Below, piece after piece: positions 1-10,758 of a stretch of 64,000 nt of DNA. How positions within the stretch are numbered: the stretch's first letter is position 1; the number at the start of each line of letters is the position of its first letter. The position numbers were made by a program, and so were the translations under genes. The notes beneath the pieces are model-generated. The model was not told the origin of the DNA. It searched no databases and saw only the letters and a list, made by a program, of their open reading frames with translations. Source of the DNA: Plasmopara viticola (Eukaryota; Oomycota; Peronosporomycetes; Peronosporales; Peronosporaceae); the NCBI GenBank assembly GCA_001695595.3, contig MBPM02000095.1, positions 1-64,000 on the forward strand, given 5' to 3'.

Positions 1-11
1 ACCAATTGACC
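1..11 (-). tRNA. tRNA-Leu(AAG) type A, partial at window edge
   Basis: Only the 5' end of the gene (acceptor strand GGTCAAT and the next few bases) is inside the window. The flank that follows is identical to the other A copies. Confidence 0.6.
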
Positions 12-266
12 GATAGACACTCGATCATACGTTTATTTGTAGAGGAATTTAAATACCCCAACAAAAGGCAGCTGTGGTAATAACAGCTTGTTTTACTCAT
101 ATTTATTATGGGATGCAAGGGCACCCATTATACATACAACTTAGAAAGGATTACAGCCGTCACTTCCGTAATATGCTGCATACTGTATCATAGAGGTCAA
201 AGGGACACTTAAACAAGGCTTCTGAGTGACATTGAGGTGCGAGGAAGGCAACAGAATAGCTGCTAC

Positions 267-276
267 AAAAAGAAAA
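267..276 (-). terminator. Pol III oligo-T terminator after type B sequence (representative)
   Basis: TTTTCTTTTT on the minus strand lies just downstream of the B sequence. B copies typically have a T5 run, slightly stronger than the A copies; the CAAAGAG subclass reduces it. Confidence 0.55.
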
Positions 277-283
277 TTTATGT

Positions 284-362
284 TGGCCAGTGTGGGATTC
301 GAACCCACGCCCTTCTTGACCAAAGCTTACACTGGCGCCTTAGACCGCTTCGCCGATCAACC
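284..362 (-). pseudogene. tRNA-Leu-like pseudogene, type B (reference)
   Basis: 79 nt, related to type A throughout. The T-arm and B box are intact. The anticodon arm (CCAGTGTAAGCTTTGG) is one base short with a T-T clash, the D-stem is GGC facing GGC, and the acceptor usually GGTCGAT facing ACTGGCC has a mismatch (here GGTTGAT). The damage is shared by all B copies, so it predates amplification. An unusual but functional tRNA or a stable Pol III RNA cannot be ruled out. Confidence 0.7.
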
Positions 363-630
363 ACTCGGTACTAGATCAAGCTTTCACGAAAAAGAAACAT
401 AGCAAACTCACAGTCCATCAGCAAAACAATTTTGGAAAGAATACCGTGATCAGCCCATAAGCTTACATTGTATTTAAGAGGCGACATCGACAACCCATAA
501 TGAAATGCTCCAATATAACGGAATCTTACTTCCACTTTAAGTGTATTTCGGTGTGGGGACGTTAAAGAGACACTCAACAAAGCTATAACGTAACATAAAG
601 GCGCAAATAATGCAACAATCTCACTGCTAC

Positions 631-644
631 GAAAAGAAAATTAA
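631..644 (-). terminator. Pol III oligo-T terminator after type A gene (representative)
   Basis: Two T4 runs (TTTTCTTTTC on the minus strand) start about 7 nt after the tRNA 3' end. The same pair follows nearly every A copy. T4 is the minimum for Pol III termination, so efficiency is uncertain. Confidence 0.6.
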
Positions 645-657
645 GTTGGCCAATGTG

Positions 658-668
658 GGATTCGAACC
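658..668 (-). promoter_or_regulatory. Pol III B box of a canonical A copy
   Basis: GGTTCGAATCC on the minus strand matches the TFIIIC B-box consensus GGTTCGANNCC. It is kept in canonical A copies and most early B copies, but is altered at the conserved A in class C (GGATCC) and in the GATACG B copies. Confidence 0.8.
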
Positions 669-708
669 CACGCCCTTTCGGACCAGTGCCTTAAACTGGC
701 GCCTTAGA

Positions 709-719
709 CCGCTCGGCCA
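709..719 (-). promoter_or_regulatory. Pol III A box of a canonical A copy
   Basis: TGGCCGAGCGG on the minus strand fits the TRGYNNARNNGG A box at the tRNA D-arm. Copies with GGTCAATTGACC or CACTTGACC change it to TGAC. Confidence 0.75.
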
Positions 720-1007
720 ATTGACCGATAGACACTCGATCATACGTTTATTTGTAGAGGAATTTAAACGAAAAGAACACCCCAACAAAAGGCAGCTGTG
801 GTAATAACAACTTGTTTTACTCATATTTATTATGGGATGCAAGGGCACCCATTATACATACAACTTAGAAAGGATAACAGCCGTCACTTCCGTAATATGC
901 TGCATACTGTATCATAGAGGTCAAAGGGACACTTTAACAAGTCTGCTGAGTGACATTGAGGTGCGAGTAAGGCAACAAAATAAATGCTACAAAAAGAAAA
1001 TTTATGT

Positions 1008-1048
1008 TGGCCAGTGTGGGATTCCAACCCACGCCCTTCTTGACCAAA
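1008..1048 (-). pseudogene. Type B copy truncated by deletion
   Basis: Breaks off after GACCAAA and continues directly with AACACTTTTGGTAAAG from the downstream spacer. ACCAAA occurs at both breakpoints, so the roughly 100-bp loss fits a microhomology deletion. The adjacent dimer is shortened to 626 bp. Confidence 0.8.
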
Positions 1049-1272
1049 AACACTTTTGGTAAAGAATACCGTGATCAGCCCATAAGCTTACATTGTATTT
1101 AAGAGGCGACATCGACAACCCATAATGAAATGCTCCAATATAACGGAATCTTACTTCCACTTTAAGCTTTATTTCGGTGTGGGGACGTTAAAGAGACACT
1201 CAACAAAGCTATAACGTAACATAAAGGCGCAAATAATGCAACAATCTCACTGCTACGAAAAGAAAATTAAGT

Positions 1273-1352
1273 TGACCAATGTGGGATTCGAACCCACGCC
1301 CTTTCGGACCAGTGCCTTAAACTGGCGCCTTGGACCGCTCGGCCAATTGACC
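1273..1352 (-). tRNA. tRNA-Leu(AAG), type A
   Basis: Two changes from the reference: the acceptor 3' strand is ATTGGTC (still pairable through G-U) and there is a C in the D-loop region (CTTGGACC on the + strand). Probably functional. It follows a shortened dimer. Confidence 0.75.
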
Positions 1353-1633
1353 GATAGACACTCGATCATACGTTTATTTGTAGAGGAATTTAAACGAAAA
1401 GAACACCCCAACAAAAGGCAGCTGTGGTAATAACAACTTGTTTTACTCATATTTATTATGGGATGCAAGGGCACCCATTATACATACAACTTAGAAAGGA
1501 TTACAGCCGTCACTTCCGTAATATGCTGCATACTGTATCATAGAGGTCAAAGGGACACTTAAACAAGGCTGCTGAGTGACATTGAGGTGCGAGTAAGGCA
1601 ACAAAATAGCTGCTACAAAAAGAAAATCTATGT

Positions 1634-1712
1634 TGGCCAGTGTGGGATTCGAACCCACGCCCTTCTTGACCAAAGCTTACACTGGCGCCTTAGACCGCTT
1701 CGCCGATCGACC
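1634..1712 (-). pseudogene. tRNA-Leu-like pseudogene, type B
   Basis: Standard B form with acceptor GGTCGAT. Confidence 0.65.
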
Positions 1713-1991
1713 ACTCGGTACTAGATCAAGCTTTCACGATAAAGAAACATAGCAAACTCACAGTCCATCACCAAAACACTTTTGGAAAGAATACCGTGAT
1801 CAGCCCATAAGCTTACATTGTATTTAAGAGGCGACATCGACAACCCATAATGAATTGCTCCAATATAACGGAATCTTACTTCCACTTTAAGCTGTATTTC
1901 GGTGTGGGGACGTTAAAGAGACACTCACCAGAGCTATAACGTAACATAAAGGCGCAAATAAGGCATCGCTGCTACGAAAAGAAAATTAAGT

Positions 1992-2071
1992 TGGCCAATG
2001 TGGGATTCGAACCCACGCCCTTTCGGACCAGTGCCTTAAACTGGCTCCTTAGACCGCTCGGCCAATTGACC
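1992..2071 (-). tRNA. tRNA-Leu(AAG), type A
   Basis: One change (CTGGCTCC on the + strand) at the D-stem/anticodon-stem junction; otherwise as the reference. Confidence 0.8.
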
Positions 2072-2352
2072 GATAGACACTCGATCATACGTTTATTTGT
2101 AGAGGAATTTAAACGAAAAGAACACCCCAACAAAAGGCAGCTGTGGTAATAACAACTTGTTTTACTCATATTTTTTATGGGATGCAAGGGCACCCATTAT
2201 ACATACAACTTTGAGAGGATTACAGCCGTCACTTCCGTAATATGCTGCATACTGTATCATAGAGGTCAAAGGGACACTTAAACAAGGCTGCTGAGTGACA
2301 TTTAGGTGCGAGTAAGGCAACAGAGTAGCTGCTACAAAAAGAAAATTTATGT

Positions 2353-2430
2353 TGGCCATGTGGGATTCGAACCCACGCCCTTCTTGACCAAAGCTTACAC
2401 TGGCGCCTTAGACCGCTTCGCCGATCGACC
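2353..2430 (-). pseudogene. tRNA-Leu-like pseudogene, type B, 1-nt deletion
   Basis: One G is lost at the acceptor/T-stem junction (GGCCATGTGGG on the + strand). Confidence 0.65.
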
Positions 2431-2718
2431 ACTCGGTACTAGATCAAGCTTTCACGATAAAGAAACATAGCAAACTCACAGTCCATCAGCAAAACAATTT
2501 TGGAAAGAATACCGTGATCAGCCCATAAGCTTTCATTGTATTTAAGAGGCGACATCGACAACCCATAATGAAATGCTCCAATATAACGACATCGCTCCAT
2601 CTTAAATGTATTTCGGTGCTGTATTTCGGTGTGGGGACGTTAAAGAGACACTTAAGAAAGCTATGCCGTAACATAAAGGCGCGAAAAAGGTATCGCTGCT
2701 ACGAAAAGAAAATTAAGT

Positions 2719-2798
2719 TGGCCAATGTGGGATTCGAACCCACGCCCTTTCGGACCAATGACTTAAACTGGCGCCTTAGACCGCTCGGTCAATTGACC
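2719..2798 (-). tRNA. tRNA-Leu(AAG), type A, variant
   Basis: Changes: anticodon stem CCAGT/ATTGG (one G-U), base 37 G to T, and the D-arm GGTC form that alters the A box. The anticodon is still AAG. Confidence 0.65.
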
Positions 2799-3079
2799 GA
2801 TAGACACTCGGTCATACGTTTATTTGTAGAGGAATTTAAACGAAAAGAACACCCCAACAAAAGGCAGCTGTGGTAATAACAACTTGTTTTACTCATATTT
2901 ATTATGGGATGCAAGGGCACCCATTATACATACAACTTAGAAAGGATTACAGCCGTCACTTCCGTAATATGCTGCATATTGTATCATAGAGGTCAAAGGG
3001 ACAGTTAAACAAGGCTTCTGAGTGACATTGAGGTGCGAGTAAGGCAACAGAATAGCTGCTACAAAAAGAAAATTTATGT

Positions 3080-3158
3080 TGGCCAGTGTGGGATTCGAAC
3101 CCACGCCCTTCTTGACCAAAGCTTACACTGGCGCCTTAGACCGCTTCGCCGATCAACC
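3080..3158 (-). pseudogene. tRNA-Leu-like pseudogene, type B
   Basis: B form with the GATCAACC acceptor end, as at 284. Confidence 0.65.
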
Positions 3159-3443
3159 ACTCGGTACTAGATCAAGCTTTTACGATAAAGAAACATAGCA
3201 AACTCACAGTCCATCAGCAAAACAGTTTTGGAAAGAATATCGTGATCATCCCATAAGGTTACATTGTATTTAAGAGGCGACATCGACAACCCCTAATAAA
3301 GTGCTCCAATATAACGGAATCTTACTTTCACTTTAAGCTGTATTTCGGTATGGGGATGTTAAACAGACACTCAACAAAGCTATAACGTGACATAAAGGCG
3401 CAAATAATGCAGCAATCTCACTGCTACGAAAAGAAAATTAAGT

Positions 3444-3523
3444 TGGCCAATGTGGGATTCGAACCCACGCCCTTTCGGACCAGTGCCTTAAACTGGCGCC
3501 TAAGACCGCTCGGCAAATTGACC
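3444..3523 (-). tRNA. tRNA-Leu(AAG), type A, variant
   Basis: Two changes, both in the D-arm (CCTAAGACC and CGGCAAATTG on the + strand). The anticodon and T-arms are intact. Confidence 0.68.
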
Positions 3524-3804
3524 GATAGACACTCGGTCATACGTTTATTTGTAGATGAATTTAAACGAAAATAACACCCCAACATAAGGCAGCTGTTGTA
3601 ATATTACCGTGTCCAGCCCATATTTATTATAGGATGCAAGGGCACCCATTATACATACAACTTAGAAAAATTTACAGCCGACACTTCCGTAATATGCTGC
3701 ATACTGTATCATAGAGGTCAAAGGGACACTTAAACAAGGCTGCTGAGTGACATTGAGGTGCGAGTAAGGCAACAGAATAGCTGCTACAAAAAGAAAATTT
3801 ATGT

Positions 3805-3883
3805 TGGCCAGTGTGGGATTCGAACCCACGCCCTTCTTAACCAAAGCTTACACTGGCGCCTTAGACCGCTTCGCCGATCAACC
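3805..3883 (-). pseudogene. tRNA-Leu-like pseudogene, type B
   Basis: B form with the GATCAACC acceptor end and a variable-arm change (CTTAACC). Confidence 0.65.
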
Positions 3884-4162
3884 ACCCGGTACTAGATCAA
3901 GCTTTTACGATAAAGAAACATAGCAAACTCACAGTTCATCAGCAAAACAGTTTTGGAAAGAATACCGTGATCAGCCCATAAGCTTTCATTGTATTGAAGA
4001 GGCGACATCGACAACCCATAATGAAGTGCTCCAATATAACGGAATCTTACTTTCGCTTTAAGCTGTATTTCGGTGTGGGGATGTTAAACAGACACTCAAC
4101 AAAGCTATGACGTGACATAAAGGCGCAAATAAGGCATCGCTGGTACGAAAAGAAAGTTAAAT

Positions 4163-4242
4163 TGGCCAATGTGGGATTCGAACCCACGCCCTTTCGGACC
4201 TGTGCCTTAAACTGGCGCCTCAGACCGCTCGGTCAATTGACC
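4163..4242 (-). tRNA. tRNA-Leu(AAG), type A, variant
   Basis: The anticodon stem has an A-A mismatch (CCAGT/ACAGG) and the D-arm is the GGTC form with a further change (CTCAGACC). Possibly inactive. Confidence 0.55.
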
Positions 4243-4513
4243 GATAGACACTCGGTCATACGTTTATTTGTAGATGAATTTAAACGAAAAGAACCAACAT
4301 AAGGCAGCTGTGGTAATATTATCGTGTTCAGCCCATATTCATTATGGGATGCAAGGGCACCCATTATACATACAACTTAGAAAGGATTACAGCCGACACT
4401 TCCGTAATATGCTGCATACTGTATCATAGAGGTCAAAGGGAAAGTTAAACAAGGCTGGTGAGTGACATTAAGGCGCAAATAAGGCATCGCTGCTACAAAA
4501 AGAAAATTTATGT

Positions 4514-4592
4514 TGGCCAGTGTGGGATTCGAACCCACGCCCTTCTTGACCAAAGCTTACACTGGCGCCTTAGACCGCTTCGCCGATCGACC
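4514..4592 (-). pseudogene. tRNA-Leu-like pseudogene, type B
   Basis: Standard B form; its downstream spacer is the AAGGCGCAAATAAGGCATCG version otherwise typical of A monomers. Confidence 0.65.
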
Positions 4593-4871
4593 ACTCGGTA
4601 CTAGATCAAGCTTTCACGATAAAGAAACATAGCAAACTCACAGTCCATCACCAAAACACTTTTGGAAAGAATACCGTGATCAGCCCATAAGCTTACATTG
4701 TATTTAAGAGGCGACATCGACAACCCCTAATGAAATGCTCCAATATAACGGAATCTTACTTCCACTTTAAGCTGTATTTCGGTATGGGGATGTTAAACAG
4801 ACACTCAACAAAGCTATAACGTAACATAAAGGCGCAAATAAGGCATCGCTGGTACGAAAAGAAAATTAAGT

Positions 4872-4951
4872 TGGCCAATGTGGGATTCGAACCCACGCCC
4901 TTTCGGACCAGTGCCTTAAACTGGCGCCTAAGACCGCTCGGCAAATTGACC
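4872..4951 (-). tRNA. tRNA-Leu(AAG), type A, variant
   Basis: Carries the same two D-arm changes as the copy at 3444, so the two dimers share a recent ancestor two units apart. Confidence 0.68.
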
Positions 4952-5232
4952 GATAGACACTCGGTCATACGTTTATTTGTAGATGAATTTAAACGAAAAT
5001 AACACCCCAACATAAGGCAGCTGTTGTAATATTACCGTGTCCAGCCCATATTTATTATGGGATGCAAGGGCACCCATTATACATACAACTTAGAAAAATT
5101 TACAGCCGACACTTCCGTAATATGCTGCATACTGTATCATAGAGGTCAAATTGGCAGTTAAACAAGGCTGCTGAGTGACATTGAGGTGCGAGTAAGGCAA
5201 CAAAATAGCTGCTACAAAAAGAAAATTTATGT

Positions 5233-5311
5233 TGGCCAGTGTGGGATTCGAACCCACGCCCTTCTTGACCAAAGCTTACACTGGCGCCTTAGACCGCTTC
5301 GCCGATCGACC
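5233..5311 (-). pseudogene. tRNA-Leu-like pseudogene, type B
   Basis: Standard B form. Confidence 0.65.
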
Positions 5312-5590
5312 ACTCGGTACTAGATGAAGCTTTCACGATAAAGAAACATAGCAAACTCACAGTCCATCAGCAAAATAGTTTTGGAAAGAATACCGTGATC
5401 AGCCCATAAGCTTACATTGTATTTAAGAGGCGACATCGACAACCCATAATGAAATGCTCCAATATAACGGAATCTTACTTCCACTTTAGGCTGTATTTCG
5501 GTGTGGGGATGTTAAACAAACACTCAACAAAGCTATAACGTAACAGAAAGGCGCAAATAAGGCATCGCTGGTACGAAAAGAAAATTAAGT

Positions 5591-5669
5591 TGGCCAGTGT
5601 GGGATTCGAACCCACGCCCTTCTTGACCAAAGCTTACACTGGCGCCTTAGACCGCTCGGCCAATTGACC
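5591..5669 (-). pseudogene. A/B hybrid tRNA-Leu-like copy
   Basis: The 3' half (T-arm, variable arm and anticodon arm with CCAAAGCTTACACTGG) is type B, while the D-arm and 5' acceptor (CTCGGCCAATTGACC) are type A. The downstream spacer is type A. This looks like exchange or gene conversion between the two monomer types. Confidence 0.8.
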
Positions 5670-5944
5670 GATAGACACTCGGTCATACGTTTATTTGTAG
5701 ATGATTTTGAACGAAAAGAACACCGCAACATAAGGCAGCTGTTGTAATATTACCGTGTTCAGCCCATATTTATAATGGGATGCAAGGGCACCCATTATAC
5801 ATACAACTTAGAGAGGATTACTGCCTTTTCTTCCAGAATATGCTGCATACTGTATCATAGAGGTCAAAGGGAAAGTTAAATAAGGCTGGTGAGTGACATT
5901 AAGGTGCAAATAAGGCCTCGCTGCTACAAAAAGAAAATTTATGT

Positions 5945-6023
5945 TGGCCAGTGTGGGATTCGAACCCACGCCCTTCTTGACCAAAGCTTACACTGGCGCC
6001 TTAGACCGCTTCGCCGATCGACC
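5945..6023 (-). pseudogene. tRNA-Leu-like pseudogene, type B
   Basis: Standard B form, directly after the A/B hybrid monomer. Confidence 0.65.
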
Positions 6024-6302
6024 ACTCGGTACTAGATCAAGCTTTCACGATAAAGAAACATAGCAAACTCACAGTCCATCACCAAAACAGTTTTGGAAAG
6101 AATACCGTGATCAGCCCATAAGCTTTCATTGTATTGAAGAGGCGACATCGACAACCCATAATGAAGTGCTCCAATATAACGGAATCTTACTTTCACTTTA
6201 AGCTGTATTTCGGTGTGGGAATGTTAAACAGACATTCAACAAAGCTATGACGTGACATAAAGGTGCAAATAAGGCATCGCTGGTACGAAAAGAAAGTTAA
6301 AT

Positions 6303-6382
6303 TGGCCAATGTGGGATTCGAAGCCACGCCCTTTCGGACCTATGCCTTAAACTGGCGCCTCAGACCGCTCGGTCAATTGACC
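6303..6382 (-). tRNA. tRNA-Leu(AAG), type A, damaged
   Basis: Shares the D-arm changes of the copy at 4163, adds a T-stem mismatch (GAAGCCACG on the + strand) and has a damaged anticodon stem (CCTATGCC). Likely inactive. Confidence 0.5.
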
Positions 6383-6655
6383 GATAGACACTCGGTCATA
6401 CGTTTATCTGTAGATGAATTTAAACGAAAAGAACACCCCAACATAAGGCAGCTGTGGTAATATTATCGTGTTCAGCCCATATTCATTATGGGATGCAAGG
6501 GCACCCATTATACATACAACTTAGAGAGGATTACAGCTCACTTCCGTAATATGCTGCATACTGTATCATAGAGGTCAAAGGGAAAGTTAAACAAGGCTAG
6601 TGAGTGACATTAAGGCGCAAATAAGGCATCGCTGCTACAAAAAGAAAATTTATGT

Positions 6656-6734
6656 TGGCCAGTGTGGGATTCGAACCCACGCCCTTCTTGACCAAAGCTT
6701 ACACTGGCGCCTTAGACCGCTTCGCCGATCGACC
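6656..6734 (-). pseudogene. tRNA-Leu-like pseudogene, type B
   Basis: Standard B form with an A-like spacer. Confidence 0.65.
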
Positions 6735-7013
6735 ACTCGGTACTAGATCAAGCTTTCACGATAAAGAAACATAGCAAACTCACAGTCCATCAGCAAAACA
6801 GTTTTGGAAAGAATACCGTGATCAGCCCATAAGCTTACATTGTATTTAAGAGGCGACATCGACAACCCATAATGAAATGCTCCAATATAACGGAATCTTA
6901 CTTCCACTTTAAGCTGTATTTCGGTGTGGGGATGTTAAACAGACACTCAACAAAGCTATAACGTAACATAAAGGCGCAAATAAGGCATCGCTGGTACGAA
7001 AAGAAAATTAAGT

Positions 7014-7093
7014 TGGCCAATGTGGGATTCGAACCCACGCCCTTTCGGACCAGTGCCTTAAACTGGCGCCTTAGACCGCTCGGCCAATTGACC
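7014..7093 (-). tRNA. tRNA-Leu(AAG), type A, canonical
   Basis: Identical to the 80-nt reference. The 5' flank has lost the GTAGATG piece present in neighbours. Confidence 0.92.
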
Positions 7094-7369
7094 GATAGAC
7101 ACTCGATCATACGTTTATTTATGAATCTAAACGAAAAGAACACCCCAACATAAGGCAGCTGTGGTAATATTACCGTGTCAGCCCATATTTATTATAGGAT
7201 GCAAGGGCACCCATTATACATACAACTTAGAAAAATTTACAGCCGACACTTCCGTAATATGCTGCATACTGTATCATAGAGGTCAAATTGGCAGTTAAAC
7301 AAGGCTGCTGAGTGACATTGAGGTGCGAGTAAGGCAACAAAATAGCTGCTACAAAAAGAAAATTTATGT

Positions 7370-7448
7370 TGGCCAGTGTGGGATTCGAACCCACGCCCTT
7401 CTTGACCAAAGCTTACACTGGCGCCTTAGACCGCTTCGCCGATCGACC
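7370..7448 (-). pseudogene. tRNA-Leu-like pseudogene, type B
   Basis: Standard B form. Confidence 0.65.
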
Positions 7449-7725
7449 ACTCGGTACTAGATCAAGCTTTCACGATAAAGAAACATAGCAAACTCACAGT
7501 CCATCAGCAAAACAGTTTTGGAAAGAATACCGTGATCAGCCCATAAGCTTACATTGTATTTAAGAGGCGACATCGACAACCCATAATGAAATGCTCCAAT
7601 ATAACGGAATCTTACTTCCACTTTAAGCTGTATTTCGGTGTGGATTCTAAACAGACACTCAACCAAGCTATAACGTAACATAAAGGCGCAAATAAGGCAT
7701 CGCTGGTACGAAAAGAAAATTAAGT

Positions 7726-7804
7726 TGGCCAATGTGGGATTCGAACCCACGCCCTTTCGGACCAGTGCCTTAAACTGGCGCCTTAGACCGCTCGGCAATT
7801 GACC
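7726..7804 (-). tRNA. tRNA-Leu(AAG), type A, 1-nt deletion
   Basis: One C is missing at the acceptor/D-stem junction (CTCGGCAATTG on the + strand), removing part of the A box; the rest is canonical. Confidence 0.6.
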
Positions 7805-8084
7805 GATAGACACTCGGTCATACGTTTATTTGTATATGAATTTAAACGAAAATAACACCCCAACATAAGGCAGCTGTTGTAATATTACCGTGTCCAGCCC
7901 ATATTTATTATGGATGCAAGGGCACCCATTATACATACAACTTAGAGAGGATTACAGCCTTCACTTCCGTAATATGCTGCATACTGTATCATAGAGGTCA
8001 AACAGACACTCAAACAAGGCTGCTGAGTGACATTGAGGTGCGAGTAAGGCAACAAAATAGCTGCTACAAAAAGAAAATTTATGT

Positions 8085-8163
8085 TGGCCAGTGTGGGATT
8101 CGAACCCACGCCCTTCTTGACCAAAGCTTACACTGGCGCCTTAGACCGCTTCGCCGATCGACC
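8085..8163 (-). pseudogene. tRNA-Leu-like pseudogene, type B
   Basis: Standard B form. Confidence 0.65.
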
Positions 8164-8442
8164 ACTCGGTACTAGATCAAGCTTTCACGATAAAGAAACA
8201 TAGCAAACTCACAGTCCATCAGCAAAACAGTTTTGGAAAGAATACCGTGATCAGCCCATAAGCTTACATTGTATTTAAGAGGCGACATCGACAACCCATA
8301 ATGAAATGCTCCAATATAACGGAATCTTACTTCCACTTTAAGCTGTATTTCGGTGTGGGGATGTTAAACAGACACTCAACAAAGCTATAACGTAACATAA
8401 AGGCGCAAATAAGGCATCGCTGGTACGAAAAGAAAATTAAGT

Positions 8443-8522
8443 TGGCCAATGTGGGATTCGAACCCACGCCCTTTCGGACCAGTGCCTTAAACTGGCGCCT
8501 TAGACCGCTCGGCCAATTGACC
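8443..8522 (-). tRNA. tRNA-Leu(AAG), type A, canonical
   Basis: Identical to the reference gene. Confidence 0.92.
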
Positions 8523-8797
8523 GATAGACACTCGGTCATACGTTTATTTGTAGATGAATTTAAACGAAAAGAACACCCCAACATAAGGCAGCTGTGGTAA
8601 TATTACCGTGTTCAGCCCATATTTATTATGGGATGCAAGGGCACCCATTATACATACAACTTAGAGAGGATTACAGCCTTTTCTTCCAGAATATGCTGCA
8701 TACTGTATCATAGAGGTCAAAGGGAAAGTTAAATAAGGCTGGTGAGTGACATTAAGGCGCAAATAAGGCATCGCTGCTACAAAAAGAAAATTTATGT

Positions 8798-8876
8798 TGG
8801 CCAGTGTGGGATTCGAACCCACGCCCTTCTTGACCAAAGCTTACACTGGCGCCTTAGACCGCTTCGCCGATCGACC
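8798..8876 (-). pseudogene. tRNA-Leu-like pseudogene, type B
   Basis: Standard B form with an A-like spacer. Confidence 0.65.
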
Positions 8877-9154
8877 ACTCGGTACTAGATCAAGCTTTCA
8901 CGATAAAGGAACATAGCAAACTCACAGTCCATCAGCAAAACAGTTTTGGAAGAATACCGTGATCAGCCCATAAGCTTTCATTGTATTGAAGAGGCGACAT
9001 CGACAACCCATAATGAAGTGCTCCAATATAACGGAATCTTACTTTCACTTTGGGCTGTATTTCGGTGTGGGGATGATAAACAGACACTCAACAAAGCTAT
9101 AACGTGACATAAAGGCGCAAAAAAGGCATCGCTGGTACGAAAAGAAAATTAAGT

Positions 9155-9234
9155 TGGCCAATGTGGGATTCGAACCCATGCCCTTTCGGACCAGTGCCTT
9201 AAACAGGCGCCTTAGACCGCTCGGCCAATTGACC
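9155..9234 (-). tRNA. tRNA-Leu(AAG), type A, variant
   Basis: Two changes: CCCATGCC at the T-stem border and AAACAGG in the anticodon stem, each costing a pair. Confidence 0.6.
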
Positions 9235-9509
9235 GATAGACACTCGGTCATACGTTTATTTGTAGATGATTTTAAACGAAAAGAACACCCCAACATAAGG
9301 CAGCTGTGGTAATATTACCGTGTTCAGCCCATATTTATTATAGGATGCAAGGGCACCCATTATACATACAACTTAGAGAGGGTTTCTGCCTTTTCTTCCA
9401 GAATCTGCTGCATACTGTATCATAGAGGTCATAGGGAAAGTTAAACAAGGCTGCTGAGTGACATTAAGGCGCAAATAAGGCATCGCTGCTACAAAAAGAA
9501 AATTTATGT

Positions 9510-9588
9510 TGGCCAGTGTGGGATTCGAACCCACGCCCTTCTTGACCAAAGCTTACACTGGCGCCTTAGACCGCTTCGCCGATCGACC
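9510..9588 (-). pseudogene. tRNA-Leu-like pseudogene, type B
   Basis: Standard B form with an A-like spacer. Confidence 0.65.
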
Positions 9589-9867
9589 ACTCGGTACTAG
9601 ATCAAGCTTTCACGATAAAGAAACATAGCAAACTCACAGTCCATCAGCAAAATAGTTTTGGAAAAAAATACCGTGATCAGCCCATAAGCCTACATTGTAT
9701 TTAAGAGGCGACATCGACAACCCATAATGAATTCTCCAATATAACGGATTCTTACCTCCACTTTAAGCTGTATTTCGGTGTGGGGATGTTGAAGAGACAC
9801 TCAACCAAGCTATAACGTAACATAAAGGCGCAATTAAGGCATCGCCGCTACGAAAAGAAAATTCAGT

Positions 9868-9947
9868 TGGCCAATGTGGGATTCGAATCCACGCCCTTTC
9901 GGACCAGTGCCTTAAACTGGCGCCTTAGACCGCTCGGCCAATTGACC
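9868..9947 (-). tRNA. tRNA-Leu(AAG), type A, variant
   Basis: One change in the T-stem (GAATCCACG on the + strand) gives a mismatch; otherwise canonical. It is immediately followed by a partial duplicate of its own 5' half. Confidence 0.68.
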
Positions 9948-9980
9948 GATTGACACTCGGTCATACGTTTATTTGTAGAT

Positions 9981-10034
9981 GGACCAGTGCCTTAAACGGA
10001 CCAGTGCCTTAAACTGGCGCCTTAGACCGCTCGG
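9981..10034 (-). pseudogene. Duplicated 5' halves of type A gene
   Basis: The segment GGACCAGTGCCTTAAAC occurs twice in a row (9981 and 9998). The second continues through the anticodon arm, D-arm and 5' acceptor to 10034 with no T-arm. It records a local slippage or unequal crossover inside the dimer. Confidence 0.85.
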
Positions 10035-10319
10035 CCAATTGACCGATAGACACTCGGTCATACGTTTATTTGTAGATGAATTTAAACAAAAAGAACACCC
10101 CAACATAAGGCAGCTGTGGTAATATTAACGTGTCCAGCCCATATTTATAATGGGATGCAAGGGCACCCATTATACATAGAACTTAGAGAAGATTACAGCC
10201 TTTACTTCCGTAATATGCTGCATACTGTATCATAGAGGTCAAAGGGAAAGTTAAACAAGGCTGGTGAGTGACATTAAGGCGCAAATAAGGCATCGCTGCT
10301 ACAAAAAGAAAATTTATGT

Positions 10320-10398
10320 TGGCCAGTGTGGGATTCGAACCCACGCCCTTCTTGACCAAAGCTTACACTGGCGCCTTAGACCGCTTCGCCGATCGACC
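10320..10398 (-). pseudogene. tRNA-Leu-like pseudogene, type B
   Basis: Standard B form; the distance from the previous B is lengthened by the 5'-half duplication at 9981-10034. Confidence 0.65.
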
Positions 10399-10678
10399 AC
10401 TCGGTACTAGATCAAGCTTTCACGATAAAGAAACATAGCAAACTCACAGTCCATCAGCAAAATAGATTTGGAAAAAAATACCGTGATCAGCCCATAAGCC
10501 TACATTGTATTTAAGATGCGACATCGACAACCCATAATGAATTGCTCCAATATAACGGATTCTTACTTCCACTTTAAGCTGTATTTCGGTGTGGGGATGT
10601 TGAAGAGACACTCAACAAAGCTATGACGTAACATAAAGGCGCAAATAAGGCATCGCTGGTACGAAAAGAAAATTAAGT

Positions 10679-10758
10679 TGGCCAATGTGGGATTCGAACC
10701 CACGCCCTTTCGGACCAGTGCCTTAAACTGGCGCCTTAGACCGCTCGGCCAATTGACC
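10679..10758 (-). tRNA. tRNA-Leu(AAG), type A, canonical
   Basis: Identical to the reference gene. Confidence 0.92.

Larger units (their letters stand above)
647..726 (-). tRNA. tRNA-Leu(AAG), type A, canonical
   Basis: On the minus strand an 80-nt type II tRNA can be folded. The acceptor GGTCAAT pairs with ATTGGCC (one G-U), with discriminator A as expected for leucine. The D-arm GCC/GGC is intact. The anticodon stem CCAGT/ACTGG encloses the loop TTAAGGC, giving anticodon AAG (read as IAG after deamination, decoding CUU/CUC/CUA). There is a long variable arm with a CC-GAAA-GG hairpin, and the T-arm GTGGG/CCCAC has loop TTCGAAT. No CCA is encoded and there is no intron. This form recurs exactly at 7014, 8443, 10679, 11397, 12105, 12817 and 26779, and is used below as the reference. 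Confidence 0.92.

Noticed and set aside
284..362. Type B as a second functional tRNA isoacceptor
   Set aside because: The 16-nt anticodon arm, non-pairing D-stem and acceptor mismatch argue against a working tRNA. It was kept as a pseudogene with the alternative noted.
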